Shown: positions 51,713-59,058 of the stretch, piece after piece
Position numbering within the stretch: the stretch's first letter is position 1
Layout: every line of letters begins with the position of its first letter
Notes under the pieces: generated by a model
The model's database searches: none
What the model saw: only the letters and a program-made list of their open reading frames with translations
Told to the model about the DNA's origin: nothing
Made by a program: the position numbers and the translations under genes
Origin: Streptomyces sp. NBC_00258
Lineage (GTDB): Bacteria > Actinomycetota > Actinomycetes > Streptomycetales > Streptomycetaceae
NCBI RefSeq assembly: GCF_036182465.1
Contig: NZ_CP108081.1
Coordinates: forward strand, 12,152,001-12,216,000
Length of the DNA stretch: 64,000 bases
Direction of reading: 5' to 3'

Positions 51713-52363
51713 CTAGACGGCCGCGCCATACAGCTTGAGTTGGTCGTCCTCGGTTTCTGGTCCACGCAGCAGGTTCAGCGAGAACGCGCCGGCGCGCAGC
51801 GATTCGAACGGCAGAGCCACCGAACTGAGGACGGCCCGCAGCAGGGTGAGCACGAGACACTCGACCAATGACTCGAGCGGGTCGGGCGTGATATCCACGA
51901 TTTCCACGGCCAGCAGGTCGAACGAGACGGTTCCCGTTCCCGGGCCGGTCACCTGAACCACAGGCTGCCCCGTCGCCGCCACGCCGAGCCGCACGCCGAC
52001 CGGCTTCCCGGACCCTTCCCGGTCCGCGGACCGGGAGCACAACAGGATGAGGTCCACCTCGGTCTGCAGCGAGAACTGCCCGACTGCGAGGTTCAGGGCC
52101 GGCGGCAGCGGCTGCGATTGAGGAAAGAGGTCGACCCGCGGAACAGAAAAGCGCACGGCGTAGTCGATCCCGCCCGGTACCCCGGGAAAGGCGATCGTCG
52201 GCAGCGCGGTCCAGCTGCTGGCGGAAGCCGGTACGGCGGCGACACTCGGCGAGGTGCGATAGTTCAAAAGCCGCGGCCGGGCTGTGAATACTGCACTCAG
52301 AATCGTATTCAAACCCTGCTCGTTCAGTCCCGCGAAAATATTCTCTGATTCGGTCAGGCTCAT
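51713..52363 (-). CDS. Uncharacterised protein, first gene of the six-gene operon
   Basis: 216 aa from ATG 52363 (AGGGGGTGG upstream). The N-terminus SENIFAGLNEQGLNTILSAV is a probable amphipathic helix; the rest is mostly predicted strands (YAVRFSVPRVDLFPQSQPLP, GTVSFDLLAVEIVDITPDPL). It is related to the next protein. No signal peptide. The six genes run 52363 to 48634 with gaps of 24 nt or less or with overlaps, so they are one transcript whose promoter must lie in the 605-bp region shared with the peptide cluster. Confidence 0.6.
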   Translation of the reverse strand: MSLTESENIFAGLNEQGLNTILSAVFTARPRLLNYRTSPSVAAVPASASSWTALPTIAFPGVPGGIDYAVRFSVPRVDLFPQSQPLPPALNLAVGQFSLQTEVDLILLCSRSADREGSGKPVGVRLGVAATGQPVVQVTGPGTGTVSFDLLAVEIVDITPDPLESLVECLVLTLLRAVLSSVALPFESLRAGAFSLNLLRGPETEDDQLKLYGAAV

Positions 52364-52604
52364 TTCCACCCCCTGGAACCCGCGGGCCGGAGAAGATTCC
52401 GTCGGTGTGCGGGTTCGCTGCCCCGGCAGCATCCTCCCGGGCTGCAGTGAACGCCAGGCGTCCACGCTTATGTTCACAATCGGCAGTGATCCCTCCCAAT
52501 GGCGTCTCACATGGGTGGGGCTCCAGACACATCAAGAGGGCACAGGGAAAAAATTTCGGGCAGAATACGCGGCCGAATCGCCCTCCCCGGATCCGCGCTG
52601 CGGA

Positions 52605-52731
52605 TTCCAGCCTGCGCAACCTCGCGATCAGCGTCCACCGCCAGGACGGACACACCAATATCGCCGCTGCCCTACGCGAAGCCGCCCGCGACTGGAACCG
52701 ATCTCTGACGGCCCTCGGACTCACCGGATGA
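52605..52731 (+). pseudogene. ISAs1-family transposase C-terminal relic
   Basis: The last 40 or so codons read SLRNLAISVHRQDGHTNIAA followed by LREAARDWNRSLTALGL, the usual ending of ISAs1-type transposases (LRNLAI....G..NIA...R......L..LG). Nothing else of the element remains. Confidence 0.6.
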
Positions 52732-52923
52732 ACCCGGACAGAGGGCGATCATGCAACGGACCCTGGCGGCAGGGGAAAATCAGGCTGGCCGTGACAGGCG
52801 AGGCAGACGCCGTCACGGGTGCGAGACAGGTCGTTCACGGGTCATGTCCTACACGGCACCAATGGTGCGGAATTCCGCATCGTCATTCGATGGCGGTCGG
52901 GTCACTGTCGGGAGATCCTTTTA

Positions 52924-52944
52924 TTCGACGGATTCACCGTCGAA
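52924..52944. promoter_or_regulatory. Palindrome TTCGACGG-ATTCA-CCGTCGAA before the peptide gene
   Basis: Perfect 8-bp arms with a 5-nt centre, ending 25 nt before the start codon of the 35-aa peptide and 13 nt before its ribosome site. It could be an operator or a 5' leader hairpin that limits translation of the peptide. Confidence 0.5.
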
Positions 52945-52968
52945 GGGCGAAGCCTGAAGGAGAAAAAG

Positions 52969-53076
52969 ATGGAGAATGAAAGCGCGACAGAGAACGAGCC
53001 CGTTATCACCACGGAGGAGCCGACGTCCGTGGATCGGCTGACGCGCCGACTGGACCACATGGTCCCGGACTTCTAG
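52969..53076 (+). CDS. Candidate RiPP precursor peptide, 35 aa
   Basis: ATG 52969 has a strong AAGGAG 7 nt upstream. The first 20 residues are acidic and Thr/Glu-rich with no hydrophobic signal (leader-like). The C-terminal 16 contain VDRLTRRLDHMVPDF. The same RLxx(L/M)(V/L)P(D/G) pattern is repeated in the 156-aa protein encoded next. Asp, His and Asn are substrates known for alpha-ketoglutarate HExxH-type peptide hydroxylases, and a candidate for such an enzyme lies two genes downstream. No Cys, Ser-rich core or Gly-Gly cleavage site is present. Whether this or the larger protein is the real substrate cannot be decided from sequence. Confidence 0.6.
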   Translation: MENESATENEPVITTEEPTSVDRLTRRLDHMVPDF

Positions 53077-53234
53077 TCGTCCCGGATCATCGAATCCGCT
53101 GAGGGGTAGGTCCGTCGCTCAGCGAGAGGTGCCCTGATCGGGCACGGCGCTGTCGTTTGGGAAGCCGGATCGGCCACCCATGCGACAGCGCCGCCGCGCC
53201 CTCGCGGCACCTTATAAAAAGCCAAGGGAGCACT

Positions 53235-53705
53235 GTGGCCATTAAGCCCGTGCATATCGATGTAACTTTCACTCCGCTCACTCCGGCCGAAGATGCCAAT
53301 CGGCGTAAGATCTTCTCCGAAGAGGAATACAGCCCTCAGTTCGGCGACGAATTCGAGGATGTGGCGCAGGAGCTGATCGACCTTTCCGTCCGTTTGCTCC
53401 ATCTCCTGCCCGACCCTTCGCTGGGGCCGGATGAACGTCTTGAGCGGCTGGCACGCATCGTGCCGGCGTCGCAGATGATTACCGCCCATCGGCGCACAGC
53501 CCGGTCGAAGCTCTACCAGCTCCAGCGGCGGCTGGGCGAACTCGTCCCGGACCCGGGACTCGATTCCCGAGCCAGGTTGGACTGGTTGGTCGAGCGGCTG
53601 GAGACGCTGGTCCCGGGGGAAGGGCTGCGGCCCATCGAGCGACTGGAGCGCATTGGTGACTTCCGCTCCACGGACGTGGGCATCTCAACGAGGAGGTACC
53701 AGTGA
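53235..53705 (+). CDS. Repeat-containing partner or multi-core substrate of the peptide cluster
   Basis: 156 aa from GTG 53235, with AAGGGAG upstream. After an N-terminal strand-like part (VHIDVTFTPLTPAEDANRRK) the protein is helical and repeats a motif: LSVRLLHLLPDPSL, ERLERLARIVPA, LQRRLGELVPDPGL and LVERLETLVPGEGL. These echo LTRRLDHMVPDF at the end of the 35-aa peptide. It might be a multi-site substrate of the hydroxylase or a scaffold mimicking the peptide. No RRE-type winged helix was recognised. Its stop overlaps the GTG of the hydroxylase gene, implying coupled production. Confidence 0.6.
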   Translation: MAIKPVHIDVTFTPLTPAEDANRRKIFSEEEYSPQFGDEFEDVAQELIDLSVRLLHLLPDPSLGPDERLERLARIVPASQMITAHRRTARSKLYQLQRRLGELVPDPGLDSRARLDWLVERLETLVPGEGLRPIERLERIGDFRSTDVGISTRRYQ

Positions 53706-54721
53706 CCGCCGCGCTGAACGCCATCGAAGCCTCGGCACCGAGCGTCCTGACCCCTGTACAGGTCCTGCCCGCACGCGACGCCGTCGCGATCAGCCTGGGA
53801 CTTGCCTCTTCACCGGAACCGGCGGACCAGGGGCTGATTCCTCTCCGTCTGCACGAGGCGCTGCGCGGCAAGCCGACCGGTTCGATGGGGGCGGGTGAGA
53901 TCAGAGTGTTCCGCGCGGGGCAGCGGGAGTTCTGGTGGCTGGGGCCCGCTGCGCGGGAAGGTCTCGACGGAGCCGCGGACCTAGACAGCGCTGTCGACCT
54001 GACAGGGCATCACATCGTCTGGCCGACTCATGACCTCGCGCAGGGTGTTTCGGGAGCGCTCGACCTGATAGCGACTCGGCCGTGGGCGATGTCCCTGGTC
54101 GCCACCTTCATCACCACCTTTGCTATGGCCACCACGCCGGACGGCGTACGGGGCCGGATCACCTCCTGCTCCCTTCCCGACTTCCCGCTGTGCGTATTCC
54201 TGTCCGACCGGGCATTCGTACACATTCCCCCGCTCAGTGTCAGCACGACGGGCTCGATCAGGCTGGTCGCCGAGAACATTTACCACGAGGCCGTACACCA
54301 GTCGGTCAATCACCAGTTGCTGACCCGACCGATATTCCTTCCGGGATACAGCTCGGCCACCAGCCCGAAGATCCCGATCTACTGGCGGACGTCCGCAGGG
54401 AATGAAACACGCAACCGGGCCTGGGAACTGGACCGTGTGTTGCACGCCGCCGCGGTCTACTGCCACCTGCTGCACTGGCGATATGCGGAATTGGCCGACC
54501 CGAAGACCGATCCCGAGCACCGCCGGTTCGTCGCTGAGGCGACGCGTGAATCCCTTGGCGCCCTGGCAATCCTGTGCGAGGCGCTTACCGAGCACATCGG
54601 TCACTTCACGGCCGAGGGCGCACTGATGGTCGGTCGACTCGTCGAGGCGAGCCGCCAACGCAGCGCGCTGCTCGACGCGACGCTGGAGCACTCCTCCGGA
54701 TCCGCCGGGTTGAAGGCGTGA
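53702..54721 (+). CDS. HExxH-type putative peptide beta-hydroxylase
   Basis: 339 aa from GTG 53702. VAENIYHEAVHQSVNHQLLT contains His195-Glu196 and His199 in an HExxH motif set in a helical context with a following NH. Length and layout (variable N-terminal third, HEAVH in the middle, an extended alpha-helical C-terminus) fit the HExxH peptide-modification family, members of which are now known as alpha-ketoglutarate and iron-dependent peptide hydroxylases of RiPP pathways. Gene context agrees: a small peptide gene, an exporter and a second alpha-ketoglutarate oxygenase. A zinc protease is the main alternative. The third metal ligand is not obvious from sequence alone. Confidence 0.68.
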   Translation: MTAALNAIEASAPSVLTPVQVLPARDAVAISLGLASSPEPADQGLIPLRLHEALRGKPTGSMGAGEIRVFRAGQREFWWLGPAAREGLDGAADLDSAVDLTGHHIVWPTHDLAQGVSGALDLIATRPWAMSLVATFITTFAMATTPDGVRGRITSCSLPDFPLCVFLSDRAFVHIPPLSVSTTGSIRLVAENIYHEAVHQSVNHQLLTRPIFLPGYSSATSPKIPIYWRTSAGNETRNRAWELDRVLHAAAVYCHLLHWRYAELADPKTDPEHRRFVAEATRESLGALAILCEALTEHIGHFTAEGALMVGRLVEASRQRSALLDATLEHSSGSAGLKA

Positions 54722-54725
54722 GCAC

Positions 54726-56096
54726 GTGAGCAGTGGCGGATCCTCGTCCACGCACGTCTTCGCGCTGCTCTGGGGCGGTCAACTGGTGTCGCTACTGGGC
54801 TCCAGTTCCGCGTCGTTCGTCCTGGGACTCGCCTCCTACGCCGAGACACGCAGTACCGCCGCGCTTGCGGCGATCACCGCGGTCACGATGGTCGGCAGCA
54901 TCTACCTCGCACCGCTGTGCGGGGCCTTGGCGGACCAGTTCGCCAGGAGAACGGTTCTGCTGGCCTGCAACCTGGCCGCTGGTGCGGTCTCCCTGGCGTT
55001 AGCCGGTGTCACGGACGGCGGATTCGGCGCCCGGTTCGGCTGGATACTGCTTCTCGTCCTCGCCGCAGCCCTGCTGAACGCCACGTTGTCCGTGACTCTG
55101 TCGGTATCGGTACGCCGACTACGGCAGGAAGCCGATCTCACCCGTGTCAACGGGATCACCTCGTTCGTGGAGAGCATTCCGACACTGGCGGGCCCCGCGC
55201 TGGGCGCGGCGCTGTTCTCCCTCGTGAACCCTGCCCTGATTTTCGTCCTAGACGGAGTGACCTTCCTGATGTGTGCCGTCGCCGTGCTCTGCGTTCGGTG
55301 GTCCGAGGCGGACCGGCCGGTGCGCCGGCGGCTGAGGCCCTTCGCCGGGGCGGCGGAAGGAGTGCGTTATATCCTGCGCGATCCGGACTTTCGCCGGTTG
55401 CAACTCGTCTTCACCGGGGTCAACTTCTTCAACGGCCTGTCGATGGCCGCCGTGACGGCGTTCGTCGTGGCCTCGTCGGACTCCGGGACCGCGCCATGGA
55501 ATCTTGCGGCGGTCAACATCGGCGCTGCCGCAGGCCTTTTAACGGGTTCGGCGGTGGTGATCGTGCTGGCCGGCCGGGTGGACCGCCGGTACCTGATCGG
55601 CGGTGGCGTCCTGGTCGGCGCCCTGGCGGGCCGGCTCGGGCTCGTGGCGACGGCCTTTGTTCCGTTGTGGATCGCCGCTGCCACCGTACGCAACTGCTCG
55701 GCCCAACTGTCGAATGCTCCGCTCACCGCCGTATGGCAGGAGCGTGTGCCCGAGAACATCCAGGCGACGGTGTTCGGTGCCCGGCGGCTTCTCGGTCAGG
55801 GACTCTATCCGGTCGCGGTGTTGCTCGGAGGTGTGGCTGGCGACCGGTTGCTCGCTCCGTCGTCGCCGGTCGTCGCCCCTCTGGCAGGGCTGGGCGGAAC
55901 GTTCCAGGGGCCGGAAGCGGGCAGCACTGTCCTGTTGGTGGTCGCCGGACTCTGTGAAGCCGCATGCGGGGTGGTTCTGCTGCGGTCGGGCAGGATCGAC
56001 CGGATCACCCGACAACCGGTCAAAGCTGTTCCACCGCCGGACCGGGCCGCTGAACGCGACCTTGCCCCGGTGCGTCGAGAGGATCCACCGGGATGA
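54726..56096 (+). CDS. MFS exporter of the peptide cluster
   Basis: 456 aa from GTG 54726, 4 nt after the hydroxylase stop. Twelve predicted helices, starting HVFALLWGGQLVSLLGSSSA, with the loop 2-3 signature GALADQFARRTVLLACNL. The overall form resembles EntS/MefA-type drug and peptide exporters. It probably exports the modified product or provides self-resistance. The tail after residue 430 is polar and Arg/Asp-rich. Confidence 0.85.
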   Translation: MSSGGSSSTHVFALLWGGQLVSLLGSSSASFVLGLASYAETRSTAALAAITAVTMVGSIYLAPLCGALADQFARRTVLLACNLAAGAVSLALAGVTDGGFGARFGWILLLVLAAALLNATLSVTLSVSVRRLRQEADLTRVNGITSFVESIPTLAGPALGAALFSLVNPALIFVLDGVTFLMCAVAVLCVRWSEADRPVRRRLRPFAGAAEGVRYILRDPDFRRLQLVFTGVNFFNGLSMAAVTAFVVASSDSGTAPWNLAAVNIGAAAGLLTGSAVVIVLAGRVDRRYLIGGGVLVGALAGRLGLVATAFVPLWIAAATVRNCSAQLSNAPLTAVWQERVPENIQATVFGARRLLGQGLYPVAVLLGGVAGDRLLAPSSPVVAPLAGLGGTFQGPEAGSTVLLVVAGLCEAACGVVLLRSGRIDRITRQPVKAVPPPDRAAERDLAPVRREDPPG

Positions 56097-56109
56097 AGGA
56101 GTAAAACCC

Positions 56110-56841
56110 ATGCGGAAGTACACGTTCACGCAGGCGGCCCCCGATCCCGCGGCGGTCCTGTCCGCCGTCACCGAGTTCGGCCTGGCCCATTTGCCGGGCA
56201 TTGTCGAAGGTGAGGAACTGGACCGGATACAGAGGCAGTGCGGACGGCTGGTGACCGAACCACCCAGCCACGTCGAGCATATGGGCTACGACAACGGGGT
56301 CGGCCTGCACGCACGGCGCGACCGCCTGACGGCCGAGTTCGGGCAACTGACCGGACTGTTCGACAGCGAGTGGATGCGGTTGGTGGCGGAGTCGTACTTC
56401 GCGGGCTCGCCGTACGTCTTCAACTACGATCTCATCTGCGTGCTGGATGTCGCGGGAACCAGGCATCCGGCCCACCAGCCGCACTACGACCGGCTGCCGA
56501 ACCTGAAGTTCTTCGTGTATCTCTCCGACACCACGGAGTACAACGGGGCGTTCCGCTGTCTGCCGGGCTCCCAGGGATACGGGAAGCACGTCCAGCGCGA
56601 GAACCGCCTCCGTTACGTCCTGCCGGACCTGGCCGAACCAAGGGCCCTGCCGGCCGAGCTCCGCCGAGGCATCGGTCCTGTCGAGGGGCCGGCGGGCACC
56701 GTACTGGTCATCGACAGCGACCTGATCCACCAGGCGGGCACCGTCACAGCGGGCAACCGCATGGTGGTACGCAGCCGGAGCTTTCATCCGCAGTACCTCG
56801 AGGGACCGCCGGATCCGGCGGTCGCCGACCGCGGGCGGTGA
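56110..56841 (+). CDS. Phytanoyl-CoA dioxygenase-family (PhyH) oxygenase
   Basis: 243 aa from ATG 56110 (AAGGAG upstream), 13 nt after the exporter. It has a cupin double-stranded beta-helix with the iron facial triad: His125 and Asp127 in QPHYDRLPN and His207 in SDLIHQAGTV, with an Arg (217 or 221) able to hold alpha-ketoglutarate. PNLKFFVYLSDTTEYNGAFR and CLPGSQGYGKH are typical of the family. Such enzymes hydroxylate small molecules, amino acids or tailoring intermediates, so a second oxidation of the peptide product, or of a building block, is plausible. Confidence 0.82.
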   Translation: MRKYTFTQAAPDPAAVLSAVTEFGLAHLPGIVEGEELDRIQRQCGRLVTEPPSHVEHMGYDNGVGLHARRDRLTAEFGQLTGLFDSEWMRLVAESYFAGSPYVFNYDLICVLDVAGTRHPAHQPHYDRLPNLKFFVYLSDTTEYNGAFRCLPGSQGYGKHVQRENRLRYVLPDLAEPRALPAELRRGIGPVEGPAGTVLVIDSDLIHQAGTVTAGNRMVVRSRSFHPQYLEGPPDPAVADRGR

Positions 56842-56842
56842 T

Positions 56843-56858
56843 CCTGACATCTGTCAGG
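56843..56858. promoter_or_regulatory. Palindrome CCTGACA-TC-TGTCAGG before the LysR gene
   Basis: Perfect 7-bp arms around TC, right after the PhyH stop and 59 bp before the LysR start. The same 16 bp occur at 45015-45030. It could control the LysR gene or be that protein's own operator. Confidence 0.55.
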
Positions 56859-56916
56859 TACAGAGGACCCGGCCTCTGTCCTAGGTTCTGCCTCACTGAC
56901 ACGTAGGGAGAGCCGT

Positions 56917-57903
56917 GTGGCGATGACCGCGCCCACACAGCCGATTTCCGCCGGGGGGCATTCGACCGTGAGTGACGTACGTTTCGATCCGACAGTCCGT
57001 CAGCTAGAGGTATTCCTGATGCTGGCTTCGGAGTTGCACTTCGGACGGGCCGCCGCCCGTCTGTACCTTTCCCAGCCCGCGCTCAGTCGCCAGATCCAGG
57101 CGCTGGAAACCCGCCTGGGGGTGGACCTGCTCGACCGCACCACACGGAACGTGCATCTGACCTCGGCGGGCAGTGTGCTGCTTCCGAAGGTCCGGTCGGT
57201 CGTCGAAGCCGCGCGGGACATGCGTGAGGAAGCCAGGTCCCAGACCCGCGATTCGTCCTGCAGTCCGAGGGTCGGGTTCTTCCAGGCCGAGGCGGCACTC
57301 GCCCATGTGGCCGGTGTCCTCCAGGAAGTCCGCCGGATAGCACCCGATGCCGGCATCCGGCTGACGACACTCGATTTCAGGACCCAGACCTCCGCCGTGT
57401 TCGACGGCACCGTGGATGTCGCATTCTGTTATCTTCCCGTCGCCCGCGGCATCCAGTTCCGGAGCCTCCATACGGAGCCGCGGACGGTGGGTATCCCCTC
57501 CGCCCATCCCCTGGCCGGCCGCGACGAAGTTCGCCTTGAGGACCTCGCGGGGGAGAAGGTCATCGGGATGTCCGAAGCCGTGCCACCTCTGTGGCGTGAC
57601 TTCTGGACTCTGGCGGACCACTCACGTGACTCTGTACCGCTCGCGGACCATTACGCGGAGGACTTCGAGACCGTGCTCACCGCCGTCGCTCTGGGACATG
57701 GTGTGTGTGTCGCCCCCTCCGCGGCCCGCGAACTGTACCCCCGGCCGGGTGTCAGCTACCTCGACGTCGCCGGGATTCCGGGGTGTACCTCTGTCCTTGC
57801 CTGGGCTGCGGAGCGACGCGACACACCGGAGGTCACCCTCTTCCGGAAGGCCGCCGAAACCCTGCAGGGGGTCTCGGCGTCACCCGGTGGGTATCCGATG
57901 TGA
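56917..57903 (+). CDS. LysR-family transcriptional regulator
   Basis: 328 aa from GTG 56917 (TAGGGAGAG upstream). HTH: RQLEVFLMLASELHFGRAAA followed by RLYLSQPALSRQIQALETRL and LLDRTTRNVHLTSAG, typical LTTR DNA-binding domain. The substrate-binding part has periplasmic-binding-like lobes (VDVAFCYLPVARGIQFRSLH, HGVCVAPSAARELYPR). It follows the peptide cluster in the same direction and is its likely pathway regulator, though LTTRs more often lie divergent from their targets. Its ligand is unknown. Confidence 0.9.
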   Translation: MAMTAPTQPISAGGHSTVSDVRFDPTVRQLEVFLMLASELHFGRAAARLYLSQPALSRQIQALETRLGVDLLDRTTRNVHLTSAGSVLLPKVRSVVEAARDMREEARSQTRDSSCSPRVGFFQAEAALAHVAGVLQEVRRIAPDAGIRLTTLDFRTQTSAVFDGTVDVAFCYLPVARGIQFRSLHTEPRTVGIPSAHPLAGRDEVRLEDLAGEKVIGMSEAVPPLWRDFWTLADHSRDSVPLADHYAEDFETVLTAVALGHGVCVAPSAARELYPRPGVSYLDVAGIPGCTSVLAWAAERRDTPEVTLFRKAAETLQGVSASPGGYPM

Positions 57904-58344
57904 CGCTGCACGCACAGAGTGAGTGGCCCGCCCGGTCTTCGGACCCAAGATCACGGCGAGCGGGCAGTCCCGACGAGGAAAGGAGGCCCCGTGGCGAACG
58001 CCGAAGAGTACGACCGAGGCGATGCCGAACGGGCCGTGCGAGCGTACGCAGCCCGCGCCCGCCGCCATCGCACCTGACGAGGACATCCACGCCGCACTGC
58101 GCCGCATGGCGAAGCACCTGGAGGAGGCACGCGGCGCCCTGCTGGCGGCGAACGACCGGGACGTCGAAGTACCTGCGCGTGAAGCGGTACCAGTCTGACC
58201 ACGTTCCTGCTGCGCCGCCGATGGCTGCGCAGCCACGGGCGCATCCCGAACGTGCTGCGCACCGGGCACGGCTGCGCAAACAACGTCGCCGCATCGACCG
58301 GCACATGCCCGGATTCGACCCTCCTTGAGCGACGAGAAGCCCGC
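57904..58344 (+). other. Region with a small open frame and gene debris
   Basis: Apart from the frame at 57991-58077, a plus-strand segment near 58078-58195 encodes DEDIHAALRRMAKHLEEARG, a helical stretch of an unidentified protein without a start. No full gene is visible. Confidence 0.4.
57991..58077 (+). CDS. Possible very small protein with strong ribosome site
   Basis: 28 aa from GTG 57991, which is preceded by GAGGAAAGGAGG at proper spacing. The product is acidic then Arg-rich (NAEEYDRGDAERAVRAYAAR). The ribosome site is one of the best in the window. It may instead be the intact start of a gene truncated by a frameshift, since the helical frame that follows lies in another register. 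Confidence 0.35.
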   Translation: MANAEEYDRGDAERAVRAYAARARRHRT

Positions 58345-59058
58345 TCAACTTCTGTACACGCTGCGCCAGTGCTCAAGAGCAGCAACCGTCTGCTTGCCGA
58401 CCACGGTGGCGGCGAGGCCGGGATCAAGCCGGACCATGGCGTGCACGACATCGACGAACGGGGAGTCGAGCAGGGCCTGTGCCACCCGGTCCGCTTCCAT
58501 GTCGTCGTCCTGCTGCAGCCCGTACCAGTCCCGCAGATTGGAGCAGGCCAGGCAGAAGGCGTCCTTGCGGCCTGCGACGAGGTCGGCGCGGTTGAGACCG
58601 AAGACGCGGATGGTGTGTTCGCCCTTGGCCGTGTGGTGACCGTACTCACCGCTGTGCAGCATCAGGAACAGATGCTCGGCGGGGTCCTCGACGGTTGGGT
58701 CGACCAGGAGACAGGCGCCGTCGGTGTCCACCGGGTATGCGTCCCGCTTGACGTTGCTGTTGCAGAACGAGCAGGCCAGCAGGTGGTTGTCCCACACGAA
58801 CGCCCGCAGTGGCGCCACGGCCAGGGGCTGGAAGTGGTCGATGTCGGTGCCGCGGCTGTCGTCGCAGTACATGCACCGCACGGCCCCGTGCGCCATCGAT
58901 TCCAGCAGCGCCTTCACGTGCCTCTTGGGCGCCCTGGCCGCTGTCCACTGGGCACGTGCTGCCTCGGTGGTCGCCCCCGCGTCCTGGACTTTGCCGGTCC
59001 AACTCGTCAGCAGGCTTTGGGTGTTCGCGGGAACAGGCACACGTTGCAGCGGGATCAC
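58345..59058 (-). CDS. HNH endonuclease, Septu PtuB-like
   Basis: 237 aa from GTG 59058, overlapping the stop of the ATPase as GTGA. HNH core: Cys62 and Cys65 (RCMYCDD), the catalytic DIDHFQP (Asp74, His75), WDNHLLACSFCNSNVK (Asn91, His92, Cys96, Cys99, Asn100). Such Cys4-zinc HNH domains of about 230 residues paired with an overlapping upstream AAA ATPase are the hallmark of Septu defence (PtuA-PtuB). It would cut phage or host nucleic acid once the ATPase is triggered. Confidence 0.82.
   Translation of the reverse strand: MIPLQRVPVPANTQSLLTSWTGKVQDAGATTEAARAQWTAARAPKRHVKALLESMAHGAVRCMYCDDSRGTDIDHFQPLAVAPLRAFVWDNHLLACSFCNSNVKRDAYPVDTDGACLLVDPTVEDPAEHLFLMLHSGEYGHHTAKGEHTIRVFGLNRADLVAGRKDAFCLACSNLRDWYGLQQDDDMEADRVAQALLDSPFVDVVHAMVRLDPGLAATVVGKQTVAALEHWRSVYRS

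Larger units (their letters stand above)
52364..52968. other. Divergent control region between the six-gene operon and the peptide cluster
   Basis: 605 bp. It holds an ISAs1 transposase relic (52605-52731) and a 21-bp palindrome at 52924-52944 next to the peptide gene. No further protein-coding frame is convincing. Promoters for both directions must lie here, but no strong -35/-10 pair was identified with confidence. Confidence 0.5.
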
